Positions 48,603-57,143 are shown, counted from the stretch's first letter. The stretch: DNA of 64,000 nucleotides from Bacteroidota bacterium (GCA_023428135.1 JAEYZG010000021.1:124001-188000), one strand, 5' to 3'. Notes: generated by a model from the sequence alone, not told the origin. A program made the numbers and translations.

Positions 48603-50261
48603 ATGCAACAGAATAAAACTATCATTTTGTGTGGCGGATCTATTGATTTTTTAAATCTTCCCATTAATACCAATCAATCACATGCAATGATACCTGTTAA
48701 TGGCAAACCCGTCATTGGCTGGATTCTAGATGATCTTTTATCAGAAGGAATAAATGAAGTAATAATAACAAGGAAAGCAACGGATTTTCAGCTTTGTGAT
48801 TTTTTAATCAACTCCTACAGAAAGAGAATGAAAATTACGCAAGTGCCGCTTCTTTTTAATGGAAATATATTGGATTCCCTTAGGGCAGGGTTGGATTTGG
48901 CAGCTACTGACGGAGAGGTAAAAGTAATTCTGGGGGATACACTGATCTACGATTCTTACAAAGAAAAAGGAGATTATGTATATGTTCACGAAGTTAAAGA
49001 GTCTCATCGCTGGTGTCTTGCAAGTATAGATAAAGAAGGTAAAATAATTGATTACATAGATAAAAAAGAAGATGTACCTGCACCTAATTTTGCATTGTGC
49101 GGATATTATAATTTTCAGAATGGCCAATATCTTAGAAAGGTTCTGGTTAAAGCTCTCGCCGATGGAAAAAAGCAACTTAGTGATGTCCTGAAGTTGTATA
49201 GTGAAAAACATAGTCTTCAGGCTATCAAAGCCCAGCACTGGTATGACTTTGGGAATATCGACAATTTGGTTTCTTCAAGGCAAAGACTATTGCAGGGAAG
49301 ATTTTTTAATTCTCTGACAATTGATGGTGTTTTAAATACAATTACCAAAAACAGTACCTACAATGAAAAACTCAGAGATGAGCTGAATTGGTATTTTCAG
49401 ATTCCGGACGAATTAAAGGTACTTACTCCCCGCATTATCAATCATAGTCATACGGATGAAACTATCAAGATTGTTCAGGAATACTATGGATATTCTACAT
49501 TGTCGGAGCTATTTCTGTACGCAGATATTCATATAGAAACCTGGAGATCCATCCTAAATAAATTATTCAGCATACATGGTAAATTCAGAGAGTACAAAGG
49601 GGAGTTGAGCAGAACTGATGTAAGTAAAATTTACAAAGATAAAACCCTTGAAAGGCTGGATACCCAGAAGGGACTTAATAGCTACTGGAATAACCTTTTG
49701 TCAAAGGAATCTATTGTCTGGAACGGAAAGAAATTAATAAATGCATTTGAGTTGATCACTACTTTATCAGATTCAATTGAAGAGTTGATTGATCATGCAA
49801 ACATTACAGTAATTCATGGGGATTATTGTTTCTCTAATATCCTTTTTGATATCAATACACAGATTACAAGACTTATTGATCCAAGAGGAAGCTTTGGGAA
49901 GAAGGGAATTTATGGAGATTCAAGATATGATATAGCAAAGCTGAGACACAGTATTTGCGGCTTATACGACTATATCGTTTCTGATTTGTTTACGGTACAG
50001 GAAGTTAGTGAAGGAGTGTTTGAAACCGCTATTCTTGCATCGGAAACATCTTTAAGACTGGAGAATATCTTTGATAAATTAATAGTAGAAAACGGATATA
50101 AGTTAGAGGAAATAAAACTTATTGAAGGACTCCTGTTTATCTCTATGCTTCCTCTTCATAAAGACAAACCAGAACGACAAAAACTAATGTATTTAAGAGG
50201 ACTTGCCTTGCTGAATGAGGTAGCCACCCTAAAAAAAGAAAATAAAATATCTGCTTTATGA
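48603..50261 (+). CDS. Nucleotidyltransferase-like / APH-type kinase fusion protein
   Basis: 552 residues. Residues 1-240 have the sugar nucleotidyltransferase fold (MIPVNGKPVIGWILDDLL, VKVILGDTLI), but the glycine-rich activator loop is degenerate: TIILCGGSIDFLNLP has no GTR, and the Lys of the usual PKP is missing (QSHAM). Residues 260-540 are an aminoglycoside-phosphotransferase-like kinase with HGDYCFSN (HxDxxxxN) and LIDPRGSFG in the DFG position. A transferase-kinase pair recalls LicC/LicA, which make CDP-choline, but the substrate here is unknown. Its last four bases overlap the start of the HAD gene (ATGA). The ATG at 48603 is chosen; the ATG at 48592 is out of frame. Kinase, phosphatase and second nucleotidyltransferase in one operon indicate a pathway to an activated sugar or polyol for the surface polymer. 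Confidence 0.88.
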   Translation: MQQNKTIILCGGSIDFLNLPINTNQSHAMIPVNGKPVIGWILDDLLSEGINEVIITRKATDFQLCDFLINSYRKRMKITQVPLLFNGNILDSLRAGLDLAATDGEVKVILGDTLIYDSYKEKGDYVYVHEVKESHRWCLASIDKEGKIIDYIDKKEDVPAPNFALCGYYNFQNGQYLRKVLVKALADGKKQLSDVLKLYSEKHSLQAIKAQHWYDFGNIDNLVSSRQRLLQGRFFNSLTIDGVLNTITKNSTYNEKLRDELNWYFQIPDELKVLTPRIINHSHTDETIKIVQEYYGYSTLSELFLYADIHIETWRSILNKLFSIHGKFREYKGELSRTDVSKIYKDKTLERLDTQKGLNSYWNNLLSKESIVWNGKKLINAFELITTLSDSIEELIDHANITVIHGDYCFSNILFDINTQITRLIDPRGSFGKKGIYGDSRYDIAKLRHSICGLYDYIVSDLFTVQEVSEGVFETAILASETSLRLENIFDKLIVENGYKLEEIKLIEGLLFISMLPLHKDKPERQKLMYLRGLALLNEVATLKKENKISAL

Positions 50262-50620
50262 GAATTGTGATAGATCTTGACGGAACTATTTGTCCGATTA
50301 AGGAAAAAGGAGAATCTTATGCTGACCTTAAGCCATTTGACGGGGCTAAAGAGAGAATTAAAGAGCTGAAAGATGCTGGTCATTATATTATTATCAACAC
50401 TGCGAGAAACATGGCGACGTGCGAAAGCAATGTGGGCAAGGTAATGAAAAATGTAGGCAAAATAACTCTTGATTGGTTAGACGAGCATGGAATAGTTTAT
50501 GATGAAATATTCTTCGGAAAGCCTAATGGGCATGTATACATAGACGACAGAGCTTTAAGATTCTCCGGCTGGGATACAGTAACACAACCGTTAATCAATG
50601 AAATAGCCAAGGAAAGATGA
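50258..50620 (+). CDS. HAD family phosphatase (capsule biosynthesis type)
   Basis: 120-residue minimal HAD phosphatase with no cap domain. D6-x-D8 in IDLDGTICP supplies nucleophile and acid; T48 in NTARN, K88 in FFGKPNG and D96-D97 in YIDDRAL complete the site. Small HAD proteins like this are found in capsule loci beside nucleotidyltransferases. Four-base overlaps (ATGA) with both neighbours mean tight translational coupling. It may dephosphorylate a sugar bisphosphate or a sugar phosphate between the kinase and nucleotidyltransferase steps, as GmhB does in heptose synthesis; that comparison is inference. Confidence 0.92.
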   Translation: MRIVIDLDGTICPIKEKGESYADLKPFDGAKERIKELKDAGHYIIINTARNMATCESNVGKVMKNVGKITLDWLDEHGIVYDEIFFGKPNGHVYIDDRALRFSGWDTVTQPLINEIAKER

Positions 50621-51345
50621 AAGTGATCCTACCAATGGCAGGTCGTGGTTCCCGCTTCAATGGCAGTGGGTATAACGTACCAAAGCCTTTTATACCAGTT
50701 GAAGGTAAACCTATGTTTGCCTGGGCTATGCAAAGCATTGAAGGAATCGACTGTTCAGAGTTGATTGTTATTGCTTTGAGAGAACATGAAGAAAGTTACA
50801 AACTGACTGATCTGATTTCTGAATTTGCTCCTGCTAAAACAAGATTGGTTCTGATAAATGATGTTACAGAAGGACAATTGTGTACAGTCCTTGCCGCAAG
50901 GGATTTTATCAATAATGATGAAGATATTCTCATTATCAGTTCTGATACAATCGTTATTTCAGAAATAGGAAAAGAAATCCTGAATAAGAGAGAGGGGTGT
51001 AAGGGGATTATTTCTGTTGCAGATATGCCTGGTGACAGATGGAGTTTTGCCAGGTTAAATAAAGATGGATTTGTTGATTTGGTTGCTGAAAAAGAAAGAA
51101 TATCTGATCATGCAAGTACAGGAATATATTACTTTTCCTGTGGAAAGGAATTTGTAGATATGGCGGAAGAGATAGTTAACAGTAAAGAAAAAACAAAAGG
51201 AGAGTACTATGTAATTCCTCTTTATCAAAAGCTGATCAACAGCGGTTATAAAGTAATGATTTCTGAAGCTTCTGAAATGTGGGATTTAGGAACGCCCGAA
51301 TCGTTAAATACTTTTTTGAAAACTAAAGGCGGCAGGGAAGGCTGA
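50617..51345 (+). CDS. Sugar nucleotidyltransferase
   Basis: 242-residue single-domain enzyme with canonical motifs: G-loop PMAGRGSRF (6-14) and K23 in NVPKPFIPVEGKPMF, both intact here unlike in the fused copy two genes upstream. SSDTIV marks the metal-binding Asp, and STGIYYFSCG and EMWDLGTPESL the sugar-binding and closing parts. It transfers a nucleotidyl group to a sugar 1-phosphate or similar. Third gene of the operon (4-base overlap). Its stop is 2 bases from the stop of the convergent hydrolase gene. Nucleotide and sugar specificity cannot be assigned. Confidence 0.93.
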   Translation: MKVILPMAGRGSRFNGSGYNVPKPFIPVEGKPMFAWAMQSIEGIDCSELIVIALREHEESYKLTDLISEFAPAKTRLVLINDVTEGQLCTVLAARDFINNDEDILIISSDTIVISEIGKEILNKREGCKGIISVADMPGDRWSFARLNKDGFVDLVAEKERISDHASTGIYYFSCGKEFVDMAEEIVNSKEKTKGEYYVIPLYQKLINSGYKVMISEASEMWDLGTPESLNTFLKTKGGREG

Positions 51346-51347
51346 GG

Positions 51348-52289
51348 TTAATCCTTTAAAAAACTTACTATTGCCGCATTTACAATATCAGGCTTTTCAT
51401 AATTGGAAATATGTCCAGCCTGATCTACTTCCTGAAATTTTATTGAAGGAAGTATTTTTTTATATTTTTCGCTTGCAGCTATTGGAACCACAGGGTCTTG
51501 TTTTCCCCAAATTAATAATACTTTTTTATTTCTCTCCTGAAGTCTTTCAATAGCAGGAGTGAGATCTTCTGCGAGAATATTTGACCAGGCTGATCTGGCG
51601 TCAACTTTTACTCCTTTGTATTCTGAAAGATATTTTAAATGTGATTCATATTCAAGCAACTTTTTCCCATCAAAAAACTCGGCCATTTGCTTTTTTACAC
51701 ATCTTGGATACCAATAGACACTCACAAGGAAGTTTCCTAATAAAGGATTGTCTATGTACCATCTTTTTTTACCTGGATTTACAGCAATTGGAGATATAAG
51801 TACCACCTTATCTGTTTTTTCCGGATATTTATCCGCAAACCCTGTTGCTATGCTTCCTCCCATAGAAACCCCAATGATTTCGAAAGGTCCGGAGAGGTTC
51901 AATGAATCTGTTAATTCATTGATCTGGGATACAAACAAATCAAGCGTCTGAGCTTCATTGATCCTGTCAGAATATCCTCTTCCGTACATATCAAATTTAA
52001 GCACTTTGAAGCCGGAGTCAACCAGAGCCTTATAATTTTTCTCCCATACATAATCACCTACAACACTTCCTCCATGAAAAAGAATTATGGTTTTGGAAGT
52101 ATCAGGGCCATCCAGATTGTATCTTGTTATTCCTTTTGATAATCTGATGAACTTACCTGCCACTCCTTTTCTTGCAGATGAGTCCATTATTTTGGTTTCC
52201 TGGCTAAGTGCATAAAAACTATAAACACCAGCCAAGATTACTACGGCTGTAAGGAAACCGATTATCAGGAATAATTTTATTTTTTTCAT
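51348..52289 (-). CDS. Membrane-anchored alpha/beta hydrolase
   Basis: 313 residues. One N-terminal helix (about 5-28) serves as an uncleaved anchor or signal. The hydrolase core shows FHGGSVVGDYVW (oxyanion part), nucleophile S142 in GVSMGG, D265 in WGKQDPVVP and H293 in QAGHISNYEKP. It is a general alpha/beta hydrolase of the lipase/esterase/MhpC type with no specific subgroup evident. Last gene of the response regulator operon, 18 bases after the acetyltransferase gene. It may act on acyl groups of the polysaccharide in the periplasm, an inference from context. Confidence 0.93.
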   Translation of the reverse strand: MKKIKLFLIIGFLTAVVILAGVYSFYALSQETKIMDSSARKGVAGKFIRLSKGITRYNLDGPDTSKTIILFHGGSVVGDYVWEKNYKALVDSGFKVLKFDMYGRGYSDRINEAQTLDLFVSQINELTDSLNLSGPFEIIGVSMGGSIATGFADKYPEKTDKVVLISPIAVNPGKKRWYIDNPLLGNFLVSVYWYPRCVKKQMAEFFDGKKLLEYESHLKYLSEYKGVKVDARSAWSNILAEDLTPAIERLQERNKKVLLIWGKQDPVVPIAASEKYKKILPSIKFQEVDQAGHISNYEKPDIVNAAIVSFLKD

Positions 52290-52307
52290 TTAAAAAAAGA
52301 AGCTGGA

Positions 52308-52916
52308 TTAATGGTGAAGTTTTTTGATCACCTTAGCTGGAACTCCTGCAACTACGGTATATGGAGGTACATCTTTAGTTACAACTGATCCAGCTGCTAT
52401 AACGGCGCCTTCTCCAACTGTGACACCTTTTAGAATCATTGATTTTGTGGCAATCCAGACATTGTCACCAATAGTGACGGAAGATGTTTTGCCATCAGAA
52501 AAATGGTCATTGGCACTGTGAAAATCACTGTCGAGGATAAGTACATACGGAGCAATACGAACATTTTTTCCAATTTTCACTTCACTTTTAACAGTTATAT
52601 GTACTCCATTTATTCTGGAATTTGAGCCTACAATAAATTTAGCTCCTTTATGCACATAAATTTGAGTAGGGTTAAAGTTAGACCAGATTCTGACTTTATC
52701 ACCTAAAGAAATAAAACCTTTATTTTTAATGATAGGCTTACCATTGGTAGAGACCATGGAGCCGATCTTATTACAATTTCTTAAATAAAACTTCGCAGAC
52801 ATTAACCTCCATCCAGCACCTATAATTTCCTGTGTTATTTCAAGAAGCGAATTATCCTTGTTCTTTTCTCTTAATTGTGAGAATTGGGCTCTAAGTGTAC
52901 TCGCAGTAGTAGTCAT
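52308..52916 (-). CDS. Hexapeptide-repeat acyltransferase
   Basis: 202 residues, left-handed beta-helix of the WbbJ/maltose O-acetyltransferase group. The pattern of [ILV]Gxxxx repeats runs from about residue 65 onward (for example IGKNVRIAPYV, VTIGDNVWI, ILKGVTVGEGAVIAAGSVV). The catalytic His is in DSDFHSANDH, and the protein closes with the typical VVAGVPAKVIKKL. O-acetylates sugars, most probably in the polymer made by this locus, using acetyl-CoA. Encoded between a GT2 and the alpha/beta hydrolase, 21 bases after the GT2 stop. Confidence 0.95.
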   Translation of the reverse strand: MTTTASTLRAQFSQLREKNKDNSLLEITQEIIGAGWRLMSAKFYLRNCNKIGSMVSTNGKPIIKNKGFISLGDKVRIWSNFNPTQIYVHKGAKFIVGSNSRINGVHITVKSEVKIGKNVRIAPYVLILDSDFHSANDHFSDGKTSSVTIGDNVWIATKSMILKGVTVGEGAVIAAGSVVTKDVPPYTVVAGVPAKVIKKLHH

Positions 52917-52937
52917 ATGCTGATATTGGTTGAAAAT

Positions 52938-53858
52938 TTATGCAATTGATTCAGTTAATTCAAAACTTTCCGTTTCACTTACATTGAAGTGGGTCAGATT
53001 CCAGACCAAAGCCCTGTAGAAGGCTTTTAGATGGTCAAACTCACCTTTTGCTATAAACTTTAAAGTATTTTTAGGAACTGAAATGAAAAAGAAAAATAAA
53101 AGGCTGATCAGGAGTTTTATTCCAAATACATTCCTTCTCATAAAAACTACCCTGTTTCTGTTCATGTAGTAGGTTTTGAGGATACTGTTTTTCCCTACTG
53201 ACATTGATTCTTTATGATAGATCTTGGTTACTCCTGAATAGTAAATTTTGAATCCGGCTCTCTTAGCGCTTTCACACCAGTCATGTTCTTCATAATATAG
53301 AAAAAACAATTCAGGCATGAGGCCAATGGTTTTTATGAGTTTTCTGGAAACCATCAGAGCGGCGCCATGTCCAAGGAATGTTTCTCTAACGTCGTTATAT
53401 TGTCCGTTATCAGTTTCCATACTGCCGATTTTTCTTCCTCTTCCAGTAAAGGGGTTGATGGAATATGAACCTGCGTATTGGATGATATTGGTGCCGAAAT
53501 AGACAATTTTGGGAGTTACCATTCCGATATTACTGTTACTCTGCATCAATGAAACAAGAGGTTCCAGAAAATCTGGTTCAACCTCTGTGTCATTATTCAG
53601 AAAAAGAAAATACTCACCTTTGGCTGCTTTTATACCTAAATTATTGCCACCTGAAAATCCAAGATTTTGTTTACTCCGGATTAGTTGAACTTCCGGATAG
53701 GCAGCTATAGAAGACAGATCTTCAGAAGATGCGTTATCCACCACAATAATTTCTATATTGGGGTAATGCACCTTTTTAAGAGATTCGATTAATTCACAAG
53801 TTACTTTAGCCTGGTTATAATTAATTGAAATGATTGATACTAAAGGCTGGTCAGACAT
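52938..53858 (-). CDS. Glycosyltransferase family 2 (rhamnosyltransferase-like)
   Basis: 306 residues. GT-A motifs: VSIISINYNQAKVTCELI, IEIIVVDNASSEDL, FLFLNNDTEVEPDFL (metal-binding DTE) and FFLYYEEHDWCESAKRAG, all typical of the WcaA/RfbF-like group that adds rhamnose or similar sugars. One possible membrane-associated hydrophobic stretch near residues 247-265. Its first 8 bases overlap the end of the sugar transferase gene, so translation is coupled. Probably adds a sugar directly after the priming step. Confidence 0.94.
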   Translation of the reverse strand: MSDQPLVSIISINYNQAKVTCELIESLKKVHYPNIEIIVVDNASSEDLSSIAAYPEVQLIRSKQNLGFSGGNNLGIKAAKGEYFLFLNNDTEVEPDFLEPLVSLMQSNSNIGMVTPKIVYFGTNIIQYAGSYSINPFTGRGRKIGSMETDNGQYNDVRETFLGHGAALMVSRKLIKTIGLMPELFFLYYEEHDWCESAKRAGFKIYYSGVTKIYHKESMSVGKNSILKTYYMNRNRVVFMRRNVFGIKLLISLLFFFFISVPKNTLKFIAKGEFDHLKAFYRALVWNLTHFNVSETESFELTESIA

Positions 53859-55035
53859 TTTCTTTCTGGATTAGAGCCGGAATCGTTTTCAAAATAATTT
53901 TTATATCATTTACAAAAGAGTAGTTGAGTGCATAGTCGATATCTAGTTGAATACGTTCAGCTTCGGACATTTCCCCTGTTCCTCTTTTTGTAACTTGCCA
54001 TAAACCAGTAATTCCGGCTGGGGCCAGAAAGCGGGTTGTAAACTGGTCTGTTGTAATTTTTTCAGCTTCGTATAAAGGTAGAGGACGATTACCTACAATA
54101 GACATGTCTCCTTTAAGCACATTGAATAATTGAGGAAGTTCATCAATACTAGTGTTTCTGATAAACTTTCCAACACGAGTTACTCTTGGATCATTATTTA
54201 TTTTGATAAATGTGCTTCCGTTTTTCAAGGTTTTATTTTTAAAATGTACCTTTTCACAAATGGCGTTTCCATCAAGATAAACGATGGACTGGCAGGAGAT
54301 ACGTTGCTCTTTGCACGAGTCACAAAGTTCATTTTCAGCAATTAATGGAGCTTGTCCTTCTTTTTTATTGTATTGATTCAGGTGAGCGATATCTTTTAAT
54401 TTACTATCTGCTCCAGTACCCATGGAGCGGAATTTATAAAAGTTGAAGATCCTGTACCCCGTTCCTACTCTTTTGGAACTATAGAATATTGGTCCTCTGG
54501 ATTCAATAACTATAAGCAAACCCAAAATGCAGAAAAATGGGAAAAGGAAAATCAGAATTGAAAGAGAAATGACAATGTCAAATATACGCTTAGCAAGCGG
54601 TATCTTATAGGAAGCAGGAATATTCGGCTGCTGCTGTTGCTCTACAACTTCACTAGGCTCAACAGGGTTTGCAATAAGATAACGAACTCTTTTTACAAAA
54701 TTTTCTTTGTCGAAGTTTGTAGGAAAAAGTTCGTTAACTCCCTGTTGATGTATTTGCTTTTTTGTCTTAATGTCAAGATTATCAGCAATAAGAATAAAAG
54801 GAATATTCCTAGAAGCCTTATGCCCCCTCAGTCTTTGAAACAGGGGCGTACCTTTGGGGCTTTCAAAAGGGCCTTCCGTGACGATTGCTTCAAAACCTTC
54901 ATTCTCCTCTGATATGGCATACAGTAAGCTAATACTATTGTCAAACCAACGAATATTAAATTCGTCCTGAAGTTTATCTGTTAAGCTTTGAATGAGGTCT
55001 GAGTTCGTTCCAACAAATGCGATTTTGGATTTCAT
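53851..55035 (-). CDS. Priming sugar-phosphate transferase with N-terminal pseudo-receiver domain
   Basis: 394 residues. The C-terminal part (about 145-394) is a bacterial sugar transferase that moves a sugar-phosphate from a nucleotide to undecaprenyl phosphate: membrane hairpin 150-178, KFRSMGTGAD (201-210), INNDPRVTRVGKFIRNTSID (279-298) and LKGDMSIVGNRPLP. Residues 1-122 look like a CheY-type receiver fold, but the acid pair after strand 1 is absent (IAFVGTNSD) and the phospho-acceptor position reads IVTEGP, so it cannot be phosphorylated normally. A 55-residue insertion between the KFRSM and NDPR blocks has four Cys (238, 241, 248, 260). A genuine response regulator is encoded 11 bases upstream in the same operon. 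Regulation through receiver-receiver contact is a reasonable guess. Confidence 0.92.
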   Translation of the reverse strand: MKSKIAFVGTNSDLIQSLTDKLQDEFNIRWFDNSISLLYAISEENEGFEAIVTEGPFESPKGTPLFQRLRGHKASRNIPFILIADNLDIKTKKQIHQQGVNELFPTNFDKENFVKRVRYLIANPVEPSEVVEQQQQPNIPASYKIPLAKRIFDIVISLSILIFLFPFFCILGLLIVIESRGPIFYSSKRVGTGYRIFNFYKFRSMGTGADSKLKDIAHLNQYNKKEGQAPLIAENELCDSCKEQRISCQSIVYLDGNAICEKVHFKNKTLKNGSTFIKINNDPRVTRVGKFIRNTSIDELPQLFNVLKGDMSIVGNRPLPLYEAEKITTDQFTTRFLAPAGITGLWQVTKRGTGEMSEAERIQLDIDYALNYSFVNDIKIILKTIPALIQKENV

Positions 55036-55046
55036 TCAGGTTGAGA

Positions 55047-55433
55047 TTAAGCCAAAGCTCTTTCAGATATACGTATTACGTTTGAAATTCTTAATTCAAG
55101 TTCTTCCGGATTAAATGGCTTTACAACATAATCATGGGCGCCTAATCCCAGAAACTTAATTTTTTCAGCACTGTTGTCCATTGCAGATAATACTATTACT
55201 GGTATATGTCTGTAAAATCCGCTGGCCTGAAGTTGTTCCATAAACTCCTGACCGCCCATTTCAGGCATATTGATATCAGTAATAATGACATCAGGGATGT
55301 TTCCCTGTTGCATCCAATCCAATGCTTCTTTTCCATTGTTCTTTTTAATAACCTCATATTTTTCATTAAAGAAATAATAGATGATTGTTAAAATGGATTT
55401 CGCATCGTCAACTGCTAGTATAGTTTTTTTCAT
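55047..55433 (-). CDS. Single-domain response regulator (CheY-like)
   Basis: 128 residues, receiver domain only. All key residues are present: D9-D10 acid pair in LAVDDAKS, phospho-acceptor D53 in IITDINMPEMGG, S83 in IVLSAMD and K105 in YVVKPFNP. No output domain, so it must act by protein contact. No histidine kinase is encoded in the window. First gene of a five-gene operon; the next is the priming sugar transferase with a pseudo-receiver domain. The arrangement suggests that phosphorylation of this protein tunes polysaccharide initiation. That is inference, but the gene order is plain. Confidence 0.95.
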   Translation of the reverse strand: MKKTILAVDDAKSILTIIYYFFNEKYEVIKKNNGKEALDWMQQGNIPDVIITDINMPEMGGQEFMEQLQASGFYRHIPVIVLSAMDNSAEKIKFLGLGAHDYVVKPFNPEELELRISNVIRISERALA

Positions 55434-55935
55434 AAAAATAGATTTTAAAAATTCCCTTTAATTTTTTAACATTTTTATTTGAAACTTTGCAATATATTGA
55501 TCGTAAAGTGTAATTTTCCTCCATAGATCATATTATAAATTTAACTAAAAAATTGTAAGCATTAAACTCCTGAAAAGTATATTTCCCTAATTTTCTATTA
55601 AATAGTATTTTCTCCGGATAAATGTAATGAAAATGCTGGTAAATAAAGTAAAATTATCTAATCCTCTTTAAGTTTTTTTCCTTTGTTATTTAGATTAAAA
55701 TTTGTACTTTTTTTATTTTTGTTAATGTTTGTCTTTGATAAATAGAATGTTATAACTGTTAAATTTGTGCCTTAATAGTGATCTAGAAAGTGATATTTTT
55801 TCTTTAAAAAAGGATAATTTTGTACAATTGAACAATATTAATTTTGAAAGATTTTTTACCTAAAGCAAAGCAGTAATTCTTTGTTTTTTATAATCCTAGT
55901 CTTCGGTAAAAAAACAGACAAAATTACCCAATATA
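55434..55935. other. Intergenic region upstream of the response regulator operon
   Basis: 502 very AT-rich bases between two minus-strand genes. It should hold the promoter of the response regulator operon and the end of the PPK2 transcript. No clear terminator, minus-strand TAnnTTTG match, ORF or RNA gene was recognised. Confidence 0.45.
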
Positions 55936-56670
55936 TTATTCCAATCCAGGGTATTCCAGTTTCATCTCTTCCAATGTTTCTTTTATTCTTTTTGCAACCA
56001 GGTATTCTTTGTACCAATTTTGATCGGAAGGTATAATATTCCATTCCGGAGCTTTGCATTGTTTGAAAACCTCTTCATATGCTTCCAGATAATGATCGAA
56101 TTTTTTGGCAGTTTCCCAATCTCCATCATTGTGCTTCCAGAACTTCTTTGGATTGGTTTTTCTTTCCTTCAATCGTTTTTTCTGTTCTTTCTTAGAAACG
56201 TGAAGGTAAAATTTCAAAATTACAGTACCATTATCCTGAAGGAGTTTCTCAAAATTATTGATATGCTCAAATCTGTTTTTAAGCTCTCCTTTATCAATCC
56301 ATCCTTCTACTGGAGGAACCAATACATCTTCATAATGAGACCTGTTGAAAATATATAATTGTCCTTTGGGAGGAACCACTTTGTGTACTCTCCATAAAAA
56401 ATCATAGGATAATTCTTCTTTTGTAGGTGCTTTAAATGACTTGACATCGCACCCAAGTGGATTAACTCCATGAAAGACAGTATTGATCAGTCCGTCTTTT
56501 CCAGCTGCGTCAAGTCCCTGAAGGATTACTAAAAGGCTATATTTAGATTGTGCGTATAGTATTTTTTGAAAATCAGAGATCTCTTCTGACAATTCAGGAA
56601 TGAGTTTTTTTATTTTTTCTTTTTCAAATTTTTCAGGGGCTTTGGTAGACAAAGAGAGTAATTTCTTCAT
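55936..56670 (-). CDS. ppk2: Polyphosphate kinase 2 family protein (class III-like)
   Basis: 244 residues, one PPK2 domain. Walker A is GLDAAGKDG (52-60), and the lid and Walker B region includes YIFNRSHYEDVLVPP (106-120). The NRSHYEDV form is that of class III enzymes, which phosphorylate AMP and ADP with polyphosphate. The C-terminal block WNIIPSDQNWYKEYLVAK is typical. Cytoplasmic, monocistronic, divergent from the STAS-like gene. It would restore ATP or other nucleotides from polyphosphate stores. Class assignment rests on this motif and length only. Confidence 0.93.
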   Translation of the reverse strand: MKKLLSLSTKAPEKFEKEKIKKLIPELSEEISDFQKILYAQSKYSLLVILQGLDAAGKDGLINTVFHGVNPLGCDVKSFKAPTKEELSYDFLWRVHKVVPPKGQLYIFNRSHYEDVLVPPVEGWIDKGELKNRFEHINNFEKLLQDNGTVILKFYLHVSKKEQKKRLKERKTNPKKFWKHNDGDWETAKKFDHYLEAYEEVFKQCKAPEWNIIPSDQNWYKEYLVAKRIKETLEEMKLEYPGLE

Positions 56671-56765
56671 TTTCTGGTTTTAATTAATATAAGGATTGTA
56701 ATACTCAACAAATTATTAATAGTTTGGAGAAGAAAGGAAAATTTTATTAAAATTTTAAGAAAAGG

Positions 56766-57140
56766 ATGGATGAAATAAGGGAGGAATATTTTGAACTCTG
56801 GTTGGAAGATGGAGTGGTAAAGTATCGATACCATAAAGGAATGATCATCGATATGGAAATGGCAGAAAACCTAGTGCAGTACAGGTTAAAACTGATCAAA
56901 GGAAAAACATATCCCGGATTTGTAGATGCTAGGGAAACAGTATATATCTATAATGGGGCTAAAAAATACCTCGCCAGTGAGGTAGGGTTTATCGGAACTT
57001 CAGCTGTTGCCATTTTAATTAAAAGTCACGTTCAGAAAATACTTGTGAATACTTTTATACTCCTCAAGCCTGCTAAGATTCCTGTAAAATTGTTTACCGA
57101 TGAGGATACAGCATTAAAGTGGCTTGAAGATTACAAGTAA
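56766..57140 (+). CDS. SpoIIAA/STAS-like small protein, function unknown
   Basis: 124 residues with no signal peptide. The alternation of strands and helices (EEYFELWLEDGVVKYRYHKG, PGFVDARETVYIY, SVAILIKSHVQKILVNTFI, IPVKLFTDEDTALKWLEDY) matches the Bacteroidota family of STAS/SpoIIAA-like proteins with a similar ending. No catalytic residues known. It might bind another regulatory protein or a lipid. Stands alone, 3 bases from the stop of the convergent flavoprotein gene. Real gene by composition, length and clean start; role not assignable. Confidence 0.88.
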   Translation: MDEIREEYFELWLEDGVVKYRYHKGMIIDMEMAENLVQYRLKLIKGKTYPGFVDARETVYIYNGAKKYLASEVGFIGTSAVAILIKSHVQKILVNTFILLKPAKIPVKLFTDEDTALKWLEDYK

Positions 57141-57143
57141 AGA

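Noticed and set aside
48440..48673. Minus-strand ORF of 77 codons upstream of the nucleotidyltransferase gene
   Set aside because: Its start lies antisense inside the coding region of the fused enzyme and no family is recognised. Kept only as a note on unusual composition.
55047..55433. Chemotaxis CheY
   Set aside because: No chemotaxis genes nearby; the operon context is polysaccharide synthesis, so only the receiver-domain assignment is safe.
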